Positions 1-8,439 of a DNA stretch of 64,000 nt are shown piece by piece. The translations under genes and the position numbers were made by a program. The DNA comes from Anaerolineae bacterium (GTDB taxonomy: Bacteria > Chloroflexota > Anaerolineae > Promineifilales > Promineifilaceae). The stretch is from contig JAHBVI010000001.1 in assembly GCA_019637635.1 (NCBI GenBank), forward strand, positions 101,958 to 165,957, read 5' to 3'. Within the stretch, counting starts at the first letter, position 1; each line of letters opens with the position of its first letter. The notes beneath the pieces were generated by a model. The model searched no databases and was not told where the DNA came from. It saw nothing but the letters and a program-made list of their open reading frames with translations.

Positions 1-1221
1 TTTGGGCAGGCGCTCATTTATCCGCTGGCCTGGCTGGGGGCGCGGCTGCTGCCGGATAATGCGCCGCTGATTATCGCGCTGGGTCTGTTGGCGGCCGTTG
101 TCTGGACGGGGTGGGCAGCGCAACAGGCGGAAAATCGCCTGGCGCTGCTGCTGGGGTGGGGCTGGTGGGGGGCGACGGCCGTTTTGCTCACCCTGACCCT
201 GCCCACCGACTACATTTTGCACGGCCCCCGCCTGCATTATCTGGGCAGCGTGGGTGTTTGCCTGCTCTGGGCCGTTTTGTTGGATTCTCTGTTTGTCTGG
301 CGGCGGGTGGGAAAGGTGTTGTGGGCTTTGGCGTTGGGCCTGATGCTGCTGATTGGCGCGGTTTTTGTGCGCGGCCGCCAGGCGGCGCTGGCAAATTTGG
401 GCACGCCGGTCACGGTGATGCAGGCGGAAATGGCGGCACGGCCGTTAGCCGAAGGTGTGCTGTTGGTCAATTTACCGGCCTGGGCGGCCCCGGCGGGCAA
501 TACCTTTCCCGTGGGCGTGGAACATGTAGCCCTGATGGGCGACCATATTTTCGCCGAAGAACTGGTGTGGGAGAATCTGAACCAGGTGCGTCCGGTGCGG
601 GCCGTAGAAGCGCCAGAACTACGGCGGCCGGTGGACTATCCGTATGGCCTGCATGTACAGTCACCGGACATGGGCGACCCGGCGGCCTGGGCGCCTGCCG
701 GGGCCAATGTGTTTATCAACCGGTTTACGGAGACGGGCGTGACCAGTGAATTTAGCGGCCGTTTTTTTCCGGCAGACACGCCTGCACTGAGCGCAGCCGA
801 AGTGGCCGTGGTGCCTCTGGCCACATGGGGTGACACAGCTTTGTTAGAGGGCACGGCCGTAGCCTGTGATCACCACATAACCGCCGACCTCACCTGGCAG
901 TGGGCGTCCACTGCCGCCACAACTTCGGTGTTTGTGCAGGTATTGGCCGGTGACGGCCGTTTGCTTGGCCAGGCCGATGGTCCGCCGCTGCAACTGCGCC
1001 CCGATAGGCTGGCGCTGCCCCCCGGCTGGCTGGTGCTGGATCAGCGGCAAATAGAGGTGGCAGACACGGCCGTGTCCGCCACACCCGGCGCCGGCGTACC
1101 CTCTACCTTGCTCATTGGCCTTTACGATTACGTGACCGGCGAACGCGCCCCAGGCACAGACACCGCCGGACACCCCTTGCCTGACAATGCTCTCCGCCTG
1201 CCCATCCAATCCTGCCCTTAG
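1..1221 (+). CDS. C-terminal part of a polytopic membrane protein (5' end outside window)
   Basis: The frame is open from base 1 to the TAG at 1219-1221, so the N-terminus lies outside the window. The first ~120 visible residues contain several hydrophobic membrane segments separated by short basic loops. The remaining ~280 residues are a soluble, probably extracytoplasmic domain with no motif I recognise. The shape resembles large membrane glycosyltransferase-like proteins of Chloroflexi (PMT/ArnT-type), but the catalytic N-terminal loops are not visible, so the function is open. A TTG at 88 is only an internal codon. Confidence 0.6.
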   Translation, partial: FGQALIYPLAWLGARLLPDNAPLIIALGLLAAVVWTGWAAQQAENRLALLLGWGWWGATAVLLTLTLPTDYILHGPRLHYLGSVGVCLLWAVLLDSLFVWRRVGKVLWALALGLMLLIGAVFVRGRQAALANLGTPVTVMQAEMAARPLAEGVLLVNLPAWAAPAGNTFPVGVEHVALMGDHIFAEELVWENLNQVRPVRAVEAPELRRPVDYPYGLHVQSPDMGDPAAWAPAGANVFINRFTETGVTSEFSGRFFPADTPALSAAEVAVVPLATWGDTALLEGTAVACDHHITADLTWQWASTAATTSVFVQVLAGDGRLLGQADGPPLQLRPDRLALPPGWLVLDQRQIEVADTAVSATPGAGVPSTLLIGLYDYVTGERAPGTDTAGHPLPDNALRLPIQSCP

Positions 1222-1235
1222 CGTCCCATCGCGGA

Positions 1236-1787
1236 TCAATAATTCAGCCGCAAATCAAACCCGTCAATAATCATCATCACGCCCGTAATGCCCCCCCAGG
1301 CGGCCAACATCACCACCAGCAGTTCCAGAGATGTCTGCGGCGCGGCCAACATCAGCAGCCCCAGTAAGATCATCAACAGCCCTACCACCACATCTGAGGC
1401 GCGGCGCTTGTTCATATCTTTGCGTTTCATCAAGACGCGAATCCCGCCAAATAACAGCAGGCTGAACGCCACAAACAGGAAAAACGTCCAGCCCAACCCT
1501 TGCAGAAACACAAAGGGCGCCAGCAAGATCAACCCGCCAAAAAAGGCGCTCAAGACGCCTTTCAGAAAACTCCAGGAGCGGTCGGGCACATGTTTACCCA
1601 GAAAAGCAAACAAAATGTCTACCAACCCATTAAAGATCAGGTATAGGCCCAAAAAGATGCCGATTAGAAACACGGTTCCCATTGGCCGCAAAAACAAGAA
1701 AATGCTCAAGATGATGACGGCAATTCCCTGAAGAACCACCAGCCACCACAACCCCTGCCGGGGATGGCTGATTGAAGCTGTACTCAT
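1236..1787 (-). CDS. HdeD-family (DUF308) integral membrane protein
   Basis: About 183 residues, almost entirely made of six hydrophobic helices in three hairpins, with glycine-rich turns and a basic loop (MKRKDMNKRR) near residue 125. This is the layout of the HdeD/DUF308 family, small membrane proteins linked in enterobacteria to acid resistance but of unknown biochemical role elsewhere. I chose the ATG at 1787 because AAGAGGAA lies just upstream; an upstream in-frame start at 1820 lacks this. It converges on the preceding gene with a 14-base gap. Confidence 0.75.
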   Translation of the reverse strand: MSTASISHPRQGLWWLVVLQGIAVIILSIFLFLRPMGTVFLIGIFLGLYLIFNGLVDILFAFLGKHVPDRSWSFLKGVLSAFFGGLILLAPFVFLQGLGWTFFLFVAFSLLLFGGIRVLMKRKDMNKRRASDVVVGLLMILLGLLMLAAPQTSLELLVVMLAAWGGITGVMMIIDGFDLRLNY

Positions 1788-2019
1788 GATTTTCCTCTTG
1801 TGGGTAGAGCGATTTTCCAAATCGCTTTACAGTCGTTTCATTTGCACCCAATCGTGCATTGACCAACCATGCAGAATGTTAGACAATGCTCTAATCGGGT
1901 GCTGTTTGTTGCCCTGGCTTTAGCGGCGAAACCGGCTAAAGCCGTGACGACAGGCGTATGACATCGTGGGGGAAAGTATAACACAAAGACGTGAAGTCAT
2001 TTACATAAGAGGTGAAACC

Positions 2020-5000
2020 ATGAAAAAAATAACTTTATTGATGGCACTGTTGATGACAGTGATGGGGCTGACATTTTGGCTGGCTGCCCGGCCGGCGCCG
2101 GCCGCCAATCACCCTACGCTGGAACATGAGGTTGTGGTGGTTCGGGCTTATTTTGATGACCCGGCCATCGTCGCCGTTGTCGCCCGCACCCAGGAACCCT
2201 GGGAGGTGGACTACAACAAGAATTTTATGGTCCTGGAAGTAGATGCGGCCGAATACCAGGAATTGGAGCGCCTGGGATTGCGGCTGGTGGTAGATGCGGA
2301 GCTAACCGCCGAGATCAACAAAATTCGCCTGCCGCTGCCTGATCAGGTGAGCGGCATTCCTGGGTATCCCTGTTACCGCACTGTTGAAGAGACATATGCC
2401 TCGGCGCAATTTTTGGCCGCCAATTACCCCAATCTGGCCGAGTGGCTGGATGTAGGCGACTCCTGGGAAAAGACGGCCGGATTGGGCGGTTATGATATGC
2501 AGGTGTTGGTGCTGACGAACGAACTGATCCAGGGAGAGAAACCCAAATTGTTTGTCACCTCGGCCATTCATGCCCGCGAATACACTACCGCGGAGTTGAT
2601 GACCCGTTTTGCCGAATATCTGGTCAATTCCTATAACGTGGACGCCGACGCTACCTGGCTGCTGGATAACCACGAAGTTCACCTGATGCTGCACACGAAC
2701 CCAGACGGCCGTAAACGCGCCGAAACCGGTCTCTCCTGGCGCAAAAACACCAATAACAATTACTGCGCCAACACCAATAATCGGGGCGCCGACCTGAACC
2801 GCAACTTCCAGTTCCAATGGGGCTGCTGCGGCGGCTCCAGCGGCAGCCAATGTAGTGAAACGTATCGTGGCCCCTCACCCGCCTCCGAACCGGAAGTGCA
2901 GGCGGTACAAAATTACATCTTTGCCAACTATCCTGACCTGCGTGAGCCACCCCTGAATGCGCCCGCGCCCATCACCACCACCGGCATCTACCTGGATATT
3001 CACAGCTACAGTGAACTGGTGTTGTGGCCCTGGGGCTTCACCAGCACACCTACCGGCAACGGGACGGCCTTGCAAACATTGGGGCGCAAATTTGCCTACT
3101 TCAACGGCTATTATCCCGAACAGGCGATTGGCCTTTACCCCACCGATGGTACGACGGATGATTTTGGTTATGGCGAGGTGGGGCTGCCTTCTTACACCTT
3201 TGAACTGGGTACGACCTTTTTCCAGGGGTGTGGTTTCTTTGAGAGTAACATCATTCCCGGTAACATGCCCGCCCTTATCTACGCCGCCAAAGCGGTGCGG
3301 GAGCCGTATCTGGCCCCCGCCGGGCCGGATGCCGTCAATGTGGCTGTGAGCAGCATCATTGTGGAAGCGGGCACGCCGGTGACGCTCACGGCCGTACTCA
3401 ATGACACCCGTTACAACAATGCCAACGGCACGGAACCGACCCAAAACATTGTTGCCGGCGAGTATTACATTGATACACCCCCCTGGATTACAGAGACGAC
3501 GCCGGTGGCGCTGCCTATGCTACCCACGGATGGCAATTTCAATAGCTCTGTGGAATCTGCCTATGCGGTGATTGATACCTCGGTGCTGGCCGACGGCCGT
3601 CACCTCATTTATGTGCGTGGTCAGGATGCCACCGGTCGGTGGGGCGTTTTCAGCGCCAGTTTCCTCTTCATTGTAGACCCGGCCATCGCCCCGGTGTTGG
3701 GCGGCGACGTAACCGCGGCCGATACCGGCCTGCCCCTGGCGGCCACAGTGACGGCCAACACCATTTTCCAGACCCAGACTGACCCGCTCACCGGCATTTA
3801 CCAGATGCAGGTGATCAGCGACACGTATACGATCACGGCCGTGCCCGATGACCCCAACTATGCACCAGCTACAGAAACCGGCGTGGTGGCCCAAAACGGC
3901 CAGACGGTCGTACAGGATTTCCAGCTTTACCCCTACTGTGACGTTTTCAGCGACGATGTGGAATCGGGCAACATTGGCTGGACGGTGCAGACGCCCTGGG
4001 CCATCACCACCGAAGCCGCCCACAGCCCCACCCACTCCTGGACAGACAGCCCCGGCGGCAATTACGGTAACAACGTCAATGTGGCCATCACCTCACCCAT
4101 CATAGACCTGACCGGTTATGAAAATATGGTTCTCACCTACTGGCAAATCTGCGACACCGAAGCGGGTTACGATTACTGCCGGGTGGAACTCTCGACGGAC
4201 GGCGGCGCAAACTGGAACGAAATTGCCAGCTTTGATGGCCCGCATACGCAGTGGGAGGAAATCACGCTGAACGCTTCGATGTTGGATAACCAGGCCAATG
4301 CCCGCATCCGTTTCCGCTTTACCTCTGACGTGACAGTTGTGGACGACGGCTGGCACGTGGATGATATTCGGCTGCGGGCAGCAGGCCCGGCCTGCGTGGA
4401 TTATGTGGCCCCCCACGCCAGCTTTACCAGTTCCAGCCCGGATGCGTTGGGCGAGGCGACGCAGTTTACCAATACCTCAACCGGCTCTGAGCTAACGTTT
4501 GTTTGGGATTTTGGTGATGGCGGCAGCAGCACCCTGGCGAATCCGTCACACACCTATGGCGCGGTGGGCAGCTATACCGTTACGCTGACGGCTACCAATA
4601 ACCTGGGCAGCGATGTGGCCACGGCCGTCGTGGAAATTCTGCAAGCGCCCCAGGCCAGCTTCTCTGCGCTGCCTATCGTCATGTTGGGGGAGACGGCCGT
4701 CTTCACCAACACCTCCACCGGCGATAACCTGACCTATCTGTGGGATTTTGGCGACGGCGTTACCAGCACCGAAACCAACCCCGGCCATCTGTACACGGCC
4801 GAAGGGGATTACACCGTGACCCTGACGGCCCAAAACGCGGTAGGCAGTGATGTGGCAACGGCCGTCGTTTCCGTCTTAGCCGCCCCCCAGGCCAGCTTCA
4901 CCGCCACCAGCCCCACCGAACTGGGCAGCGCCACCATCTTCACCAACACTTCCACCGGCGGCGACCTCTCCTTCTGGTGGGACTTTGGCGACACCATCAC

Positions 5001-5181
5001 CAGCACGGAAACCAGCCCCAGCCATACCTACGCCACCACCGGCACGTTCACGGTCACGTTGACGGTGAGTAATGCGGTGGGGGTGGATGTGGCGACGGCC
5101 GTTGTCATCGTCATGCCGCCGGTCATCACACCGGGTTACACATTGTTCCTGCCCATCATCGTGGCCGCCCCGCCGGAATGA
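2020..5181 (+). CDS. Secreted M14 zinc carboxypeptidase with three PKD domains
   Basis: The product is 1053 residues. The ATG at 2020 follows AAGAGGTG and starts a signal peptide (MKKITLLMALLMTVMG, then AAA-type cleavage region near 28). The M14 peptidase domain spans about residues 105-440: the zinc ligands are H184 and E187 (HAREY) and H328 (DIHSYSE), substrate-binding DLNRNF is present, and the catalytic Glu is E395 (TFELGTT). A jelly-roll/MAM-like module follows at about 640-790. Three PKD domains (WDFGDG signature each) run from about 797 to 1040. The tail YTLFLPIIV resembles the short hydrophobic tails of other Chloroflexi surface proteins. Likely an exported peptidase feeding on external protein. 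Confidence 0.88.
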   Translation: MKKITLLMALLMTVMGLTFWLAARPAPAANHPTLEHEVVVVRAYFDDPAIVAVVARTQEPWEVDYNKNFMVLEVDAAEYQELERLGLRLVVDAELTAEINKIRLPLPDQVSGIPGYPCYRTVEETYASAQFLAANYPNLAEWLDVGDSWEKTAGLGGYDMQVLVLTNELIQGEKPKLFVTSAIHAREYTTAELMTRFAEYLVNSYNVDADATWLLDNHEVHLMLHTNPDGRKRAETGLSWRKNTNNNYCANTNNRGADLNRNFQFQWGCCGGSSGSQCSETYRGPSPASEPEVQAVQNYIFANYPDLREPPLNAPAPITTTGIYLDIHSYSELVLWPWGFTSTPTGNGTALQTLGRKFAYFNGYYPEQAIGLYPTDGTTDDFGYGEVGLPSYTFELGTTFFQGCGFFESNIIPGNMPALIYAAKAVREPYLAPAGPDAVNVAVSSIIVEAGTPVTLTAVLNDTRYNNANGTEPTQNIVAGEYYIDTPPWITETTPVALPMLPTDGNFNSSVESAYAVIDTSVLADGRHLIYVRGQDATGRWGVFSASFLFIVDPAIAPVLGGDVTAADTGLPLAATVTANTIFQTQTDPLTGIYQMQVISDTYTITAVPDDPNYAPATETGVVAQNGQTVVQDFQLYPYCDVFSDDVESGNIGWTVQTPWAITTEAAHSPTHSWTDSPGGNYGNNVNVAITSPIIDLTGYENMVLTYWQICDTEAGYDYCRVELSTDGGANWNEIASFDGPHTQWEEITLNASMLDNQANARIRFRFTSDVTVVDDGWHVDDIRLRAAGPACVDYVAPHASFTSSSPDALGEATQFTNTSTGSELTFVWDFGDGGSSTLANPSHTYGAVGSYTVTLTATNNLGSDVATAVVEILQAPQASFSALPIVMLGETAVFTNTSTGDNLTYLWDFGDGVTSTETNPGHLYTAEGDYTVTLTAQNAVGSDVATAVVSVLAAPQASFTATSPTELGSATIFTNTSTGGDLSFWWDFGDTITSTETSPSHTYATTGTFTVTLTVSNAVGVDVATAVVIVMPPVITPGYTLFLPIIVAAPPE

Positions 5182-5231
5182 AAGAGGTAATCAGCTAATC
5201 GGTGAACGGTAATCGGTAATCGGAATCAGCA

Positions 5232-5279
5232 AATGAGCAGCACGGCCGTATGGGGGAGCTACGGCCGTGCTGCCTCATT
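5232..5279 (+). terminator. Strong hairpin after the carboxypeptidase gene
   Basis: The arms AATGAG-CAGCACGGCCGTA and TACGGCCGTGCTG-C-CTCATT pair over about 19 bp around a 9-base loop. There is one ACGGCCGT octamer in each arm. No T-run follows, so it is a terminator or 3' stabiliser only by position. Confidence 0.5.
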
Positions 5280-5500
5280 CTCCTCTCGTGCCTTAGTTGC
5301 CATGTACGGCCGTGCTGAATCCCGAATGTGACACGGTCGGTGACACCGACCAAAGCGACCGGGGAAGGCCGCGCCGCCGCAGTATTGTTACGAAAAATGT
5401 GCTAATATTCTATGGGGAGATGTGTCAATCAAATGGAGAATACTCTGTCGTGGGTAAGTTGAAATCAAACCATCTGGTTACAACCGAATAACTCATACAC
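5280..5500. other. Gene-free stretch between the M14 and DUF4287 genes
   Basis: The 332-base gap 5182-5513 holds a half-array of AATCGGT units (5187-5222), the hairpin at 5232-5279 and about 220 bases in which I see no gene. A 64-codon ORF here (5297-5491) has no ribosome-binding site, domain or codon pattern worth calling. Confidence 0.5.
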
Positions 5501-5513
5501 AAGGAGATTTGAA

Positions 5514-5801
5514 GTGTCATTTCAAGCTTATTTAGACAATATCGAAGAAAAAACTGGCAAGACCCCAGAGGAGTTCGTTGTTGAGGCTAAGGAAAAGAAC
5601 CTCACGAAACATAAGGAAATAGTTGATTGGCTAAAAAATGATTATAGCTTGGGTACAGGACATGCGAGAGCACTGGCCCACGTGATCATTAATGGGCCTG
5701 AATTTGAAGTGCGGCAGACAACCGGCACACACCGGGATGAATCAGGTACGCTAAGACTGGATGGAAAGAAGAACAGGGAATCAGTAGCTAAAAAGAAATG
5801 A
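5514..5801 (+). CDS. DUF4287 domain protein
   Basis: 95 residues from a GTG start at 5514, preceded by AAGGAG at 5501. Residues 1-65 (SFQAYLDNIEEKTGKTPEEF, then KHKEIVDWLK and GHARALAHVI) match the DUF4287 pattern. That small helical domain is often found next to or fused with DUF5655 proteins, and its function is unknown. The C-terminal ~25 residues are polar and lysine-rich. It is less GC-rich than its neighbours, which fits a horizontally acquired gene, but this is a weak sign. Confidence 0.7.
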   Translation: MSFQAYLDNIEEKTGKTPEEFVVEAKEKNLTKHKEIVDWLKNDYSLGTGHARALAHVIINGPEFEVRQTTGTHRDESGTLRLDGKKNRESVAKKK

Positions 5802-5860
5802 GTATTTCTTGGATGGTTGTGATAAGTCACGCTACCGATTTAGCTCTTGCCTGCTCCGGT

Positions 5861-6493
5861 TTAACCGACCAGCCGCAGGCGTTCCAAAAATTCGCTGAGG
5901 ATAATGGCGGTGGCGCCCCACACCATGTGTCCTTCTACGTCAAAATACGGCACAGTCAGGCGGTAGCCCTGGCGTTCAATAATTCCTTCGCGGCGGCTGT
6001 CGGGGTGCAGCAGGTGGCTGAGCGGCGTTTCCAGCAGTTCGGCTACCTCGTCCACTGCCAGATGGAACGACGGCCGTACCCCCCCATGCACCCACCCCAC
6101 AAACGGATGCACCTGAAAGTCTGACGGCGGAATCCAGATGGGTGTTAATTCGCCGAGGATGGTAATGGTAGACGGCCGTACCCCCACCTCCTCCTCCGTC
6201 TCCCGCAGCGCCGCCGCTGCCAGTGTCTCGTCAGCCTCCGCCCGCCCACCGGGAAACGATACCTGTCCCGCGTGCGAATTCAAATCATCCCGCCGCCGCG
6301 TCAGCGCCAGATGCATCTCTGCCTGATGACAATACAGCAGCAGCAGCACACAGCCAATCCGCGCCGCGCCGGGTAAATCGGCCGGGCGGTTGGCCGGGCG
6401 CGTCAGCGGCGCCATCAGGTAATGTGCCGCCTGGCTGTCAAACGGCGTTAGCGCCAACGCGGCCTGGATGTGGGCGAGGGTGATGGGGGACAT
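5861..6493 (-). CDS. nudL: Nudix hydrolase of the CoA pyrophosphatase (NudL) type
   Basis: 210 residues. The Nudix box runs from GGRAEADETLAAAALRETEE to EVG at about residues 84-106. It is immediately preceded by LNSHAGQVSFPGG, the extended signature of NudL/PCD1-type enzymes that split CoA or acyl-CoA into 4'-phosphopantetheine and adenosine 3',5'-bisphosphate. Length fits the family. It stands alone between the DUF4287 gene and an intergenic array. A broader nucleotide pyrophosphatase role cannot be excluded. Confidence 0.82.
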   Translation of the reverse strand: MSPITLAHIQAALALTPFDSQAAHYLMAPLTRPANRPADLPGAARIGCVLLLLYCHQAEMHLALTRRRDDLNSHAGQVSFPGGRAEADETLAAAALRETEEEVGVRPSTITILGELTPIWIPPSDFQVHPFVGWVHGGVRPSFHLAVDEVAELLETPLSHLLHPDSRREGIIERQGYRLTVPYFDVEGHMVWGATAIILSEFLERLRLVG

Positions 6494-6497
6494 GGGG

Positions 6498-6593
6498 CGT
6501 TAGGCGTAAGCCGTAAGCCGTAATCCGTGAACCGTAAGCCGCCGGATAACGGGTGACGGATAACGGATAACGGTTCACGGATTACGGTTCACG
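6498..6593. repeat. Inverted short-unit array, TAATCCG flavour
   Basis: The left arm is built from GTAAGCC/GTAATCC/GTGAACC units and the right arm from GGATAAC/GGTTCAC/GGATTAC units, so the arms can pair imperfectly. The right end covers the stop codon (6589-6591) of the following minus-strand regulator gene. Confidence 0.75.
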
Positions 6594-7320
6594 AGACAAC
6601 CATCGACTCAGAGGCGCGAAAGACGTAACCCAATCCCCGTTCAGAGGTGATGTAACGGGGGCGGGATTTGTCTTTGTCCTCAATTTTGCGGCGGAGGCGG
6701 TGCAGATGCACATGCAGGCGGTCTTCAAAGGCCGGTTCGTTGGGCCAGAGGCGGCGCAAAATGAAGTCGGTATTGACGGTATGCCCGGCGGCGCGCATGA
6801 GGATGAACAGCAGTTTAGTTTCGGTGGGCGTTAGCGTCACCGGTTCGTCGTATACCAGCGCCTGACGGCGTGGAAAATCAATTTGCAGCCGTTCGTCAAC
6901 GCGGGTTACTGCGTCCAGGTCATAGGCAAAGGTGCCCATGCGCCGCAGAACGCCTTTCACCCGTGCCACCAGTTCTCCCGGCTTAAACGGTTTGGTGACG
7001 TAATCTTCGGCGTGTTCTTCCAACCCCTGGACGACGGTTTCTTCCTCATTCACGGCCGTCAGCATCACCACCGGCACATCGCTAAACTGGTGCAGGTTAT
7101 AACAAAACTCAAAACCACTCATGCCCGGCGGCATGTGAATATCCACAATTGCCAGGTGGGGCAGCCCTTTTTCGGTCAGAGATGTCAGAGCGGCTTCCCC
7201 GGATTGCGCCGTATACACCCGGAAACCTGCCTGTTCCAACGCATGTTGCACAATGCGCAGGTTAAAGGGGTCATCATCCACCGCCAGAATTTTGGCGCCA
7301 TTTTCCATAGAATTACTCAT
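6589..7320 (-). CDS. OmpR-type response regulator, second gene of a coupled pair
   Basis: 243 residues: an N-terminal REC domain (AVDDDP acidic pocket, phospho-acceptor Asp near residue 60 in IVDIHMP, Thr in MLTAVNE, Lys in YVTKPF) and a C-terminal winged helix (TPTETKLLFILM to GLGYVF) that binds DNA. The ATG at 7320 lies inside the end of the upstream regulator gene (8-base overlap) with GAGG before it, so translation is probably coupled. It is a close paralogue of that gene, and no histidine kinase is adjacent. The stop codon lies in an intergenic array. Confidence 0.88.
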   Translation of the reverse strand: MSNSMENGAKILAVDDDPFNLRIVQHALEQAGFRVYTAQSGEAALTSLTEKGLPHLAIVDIHMPPGMSGFEFCYNLHQFSDVPVVMLTAVNEEETVVQGLEEHAEDYVTKPFKPGELVARVKGVLRRMGTFAYDLDAVTRVDERLQIDFPRRQALVYDEPVTLTPTETKLLFILMRAAGHTVNTDFILRRLWPNEPAFEDRLHVHLHRLRRKIEDKDKSRPRYITSERGLGYVFRASESMVVS

Positions 7321-8044
7321 GTTTAGAACCCTCGTATGTAAAAATATACCCTTTGTTGCGCCGGGATTGGATGTATTGGGGGTCAGTAGGCGACAGTTCA
7401 ATTTTACTACGCAGCCGGTGAACGTAAACACGCAGCCGGTCTTCATGGGATTTGGGTGTATCCTCCGGCCACAGCCGCCGGATCAGGTAGTTGGCGGTAA
7501 TCAACCGGCCGGCCGCGCGCATGAGCAGGTAAAGCAGTTTGGTTTCGGTGGGGGTGAGTTGCACTGTTTGTTGGCGCACAATGACTTCGCCGCGCACAAA
7601 ATTGACTGCCAGGCCCTTGTCAGCCCGGGTATAACTTTCCAGGGGAAAGGCGAAATCTCCCAACCGATACAATACGCGCCGTACACGGGCGGCTAATTCA
7701 CCCGGTGTCACCGGCTTTTTAATGTAGTCTTCGGCGTAATCTTCAATGGCCTGAATGATGACATCTTCCTCGTCTACGGCCGTGAGCATAATCACCGGCA
7801 CATCGCTAAACTGATGAATTTTGTCGCAAAATTCAAAGCCATCCATACCGCCGGGCATATTGATGTCTACCAGCGCCAGGTGCGGTAAACCCTGCTGTTC
7901 CATGACCTCTAACGCTTCCTCGCCGGATTTGGCCGTCAACACCTGGAAACCGGCGTCTAGCAAATAGCGCTCGGCAGTATACAGAGAAATATCGCTGTCA
8001 TCTACAACTAAAATACGAGAAGAAGGGGGAGTGAAATTTACCAT
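7313..8044 (-). CDS. OmpR-type response regulator, first gene of a coupled pair
   Basis: 243 residues: REC domain (VVDDSD, phospho-acceptor in LVDINMPGGMDGFEF, LTAVDEED, YIKKPV) plus winged-helix DNA-binding domain (LTPTETKLLYLLMRAAG to NKGYIF). The ATG at 8044 begins MVNFTPPSSRILVVDD, the normal distance from the acidic pocket; a TTG start at 8119 would add 25 unrelated residues. Two palindromic sites lie just upstream (8130-8194) and are candidate autoregulatory operators. The partner kinase is not local. Confidence 0.87.
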   Translation of the reverse strand: MVNFTPPSSRILVVDDSDISLYTAERYLLDAGFQVLTAKSGEEALEVMEQQGLPHLALVDINMPGGMDGFEFCDKIHQFSDVPVIMLTAVDEEDVIIQAIEDYAEDYIKKPVTPGELAARVRRVLYRLGDFAFPLESYTRADKGLAVNFVRGEVIVRQQTVQLTPTETKLLYLLMRAAGRLITANYLIRRLWPEDTPKSHEDRLRVYVHRLRSKIELSPTDPQYIQSRRNKGYIFTYEGSKHE

Positions 8045-8129
8045 GAAGCGTGTGTCGGAAGGTTGCTGAAGTCTGTGATATAGGCTGCCAATTGTAACAA
8101 ACCTGTGCCCCTGGCTCAACTTTGCCGGG

Positions 8130-8194
8130 CTACGTCAAATGACGGACACGGCCGTCTGGTGACAATCTGGTCAAATCTACGTCATTTGACGTAG
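8130..8194. promoter_or_regulatory. Two inverted copies of an 18-bp palindrome: candidate operator
   Basis: Site B (8177-8194) reads CTACGTCATTTGACGTAG, with perfect 8-bp arms around TT. Site A (8130-8145) is CTACGTCAAATGACGG, the inverted version with a diverged end. They are about 47 bp centre to centre and lie between the regulator pair (minus strand) and the ATP-grasp gene (plus strand). A DNA-binding role for the adjacent OmpR-type regulators is inference. Confidence 0.55.
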
Positions 8195-8324
8195 ACGCTT
8201 CCCCCAAAAATGCGTTATATGGCGGATGAGATTCCCGTCTGCATCCCGTATGATGCACCGTAGAAATCGGTGATGGTCAGCGATACGATGATCGTTGCCT
8301 GCAACAACGTGAAGAAGAAGAGGC

Positions 8325-8363
8325 AAGAGCCATCCACTGCGCCATGAGCCGTAGATGGCTCTT
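8325..8363. other. 10-bp perfect hairpin in the ATP-grasp gene leader
   Basis: AAGAGCCATC (8325-8334) pairs perfectly with GATGGCTCTT (8354-8363) around a 19-base loop, about 77 bases upstream of the start at 8440. It could be a leader structure or the terminator of an unseen transcript; the following AATATTT is not a good T-run. No known riboswitch consensus is recognisable in the 395-base gap 8045-8439. Confidence 0.45.
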
Positions 8364-8439
8364 AATATTTGGGTTGAAAAGTAGCGGCTGGTGGCTGATA
8401 CCGGTCACCAGCAACTTTATACAAGGAGACAGATTAACG

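Noticed and set aside
844..1239. 131-codon minus-strand ORF opposite the first gene, and similar long antisense ORFs (for example 2302-2850, 38344-39291)
   Set aside because: Shadows of GC-rich coding genes with clear domains or hydrophobic pattern on the other strand.
5297..5491. 64-codon ORF after the carboxypeptidase gene
   Set aside because: No Shine-Dalgarno sequence, no domain, overlaps ACGGCCGT-rich spacer; looks like chance.
8325..8363. Leader hairpin upstream of the ATP-grasp/kamA genes as a lysine riboswitch
   Set aside because: Only one 10-bp stem is seen; the conserved multi-helix lysine-box elements are not visible.
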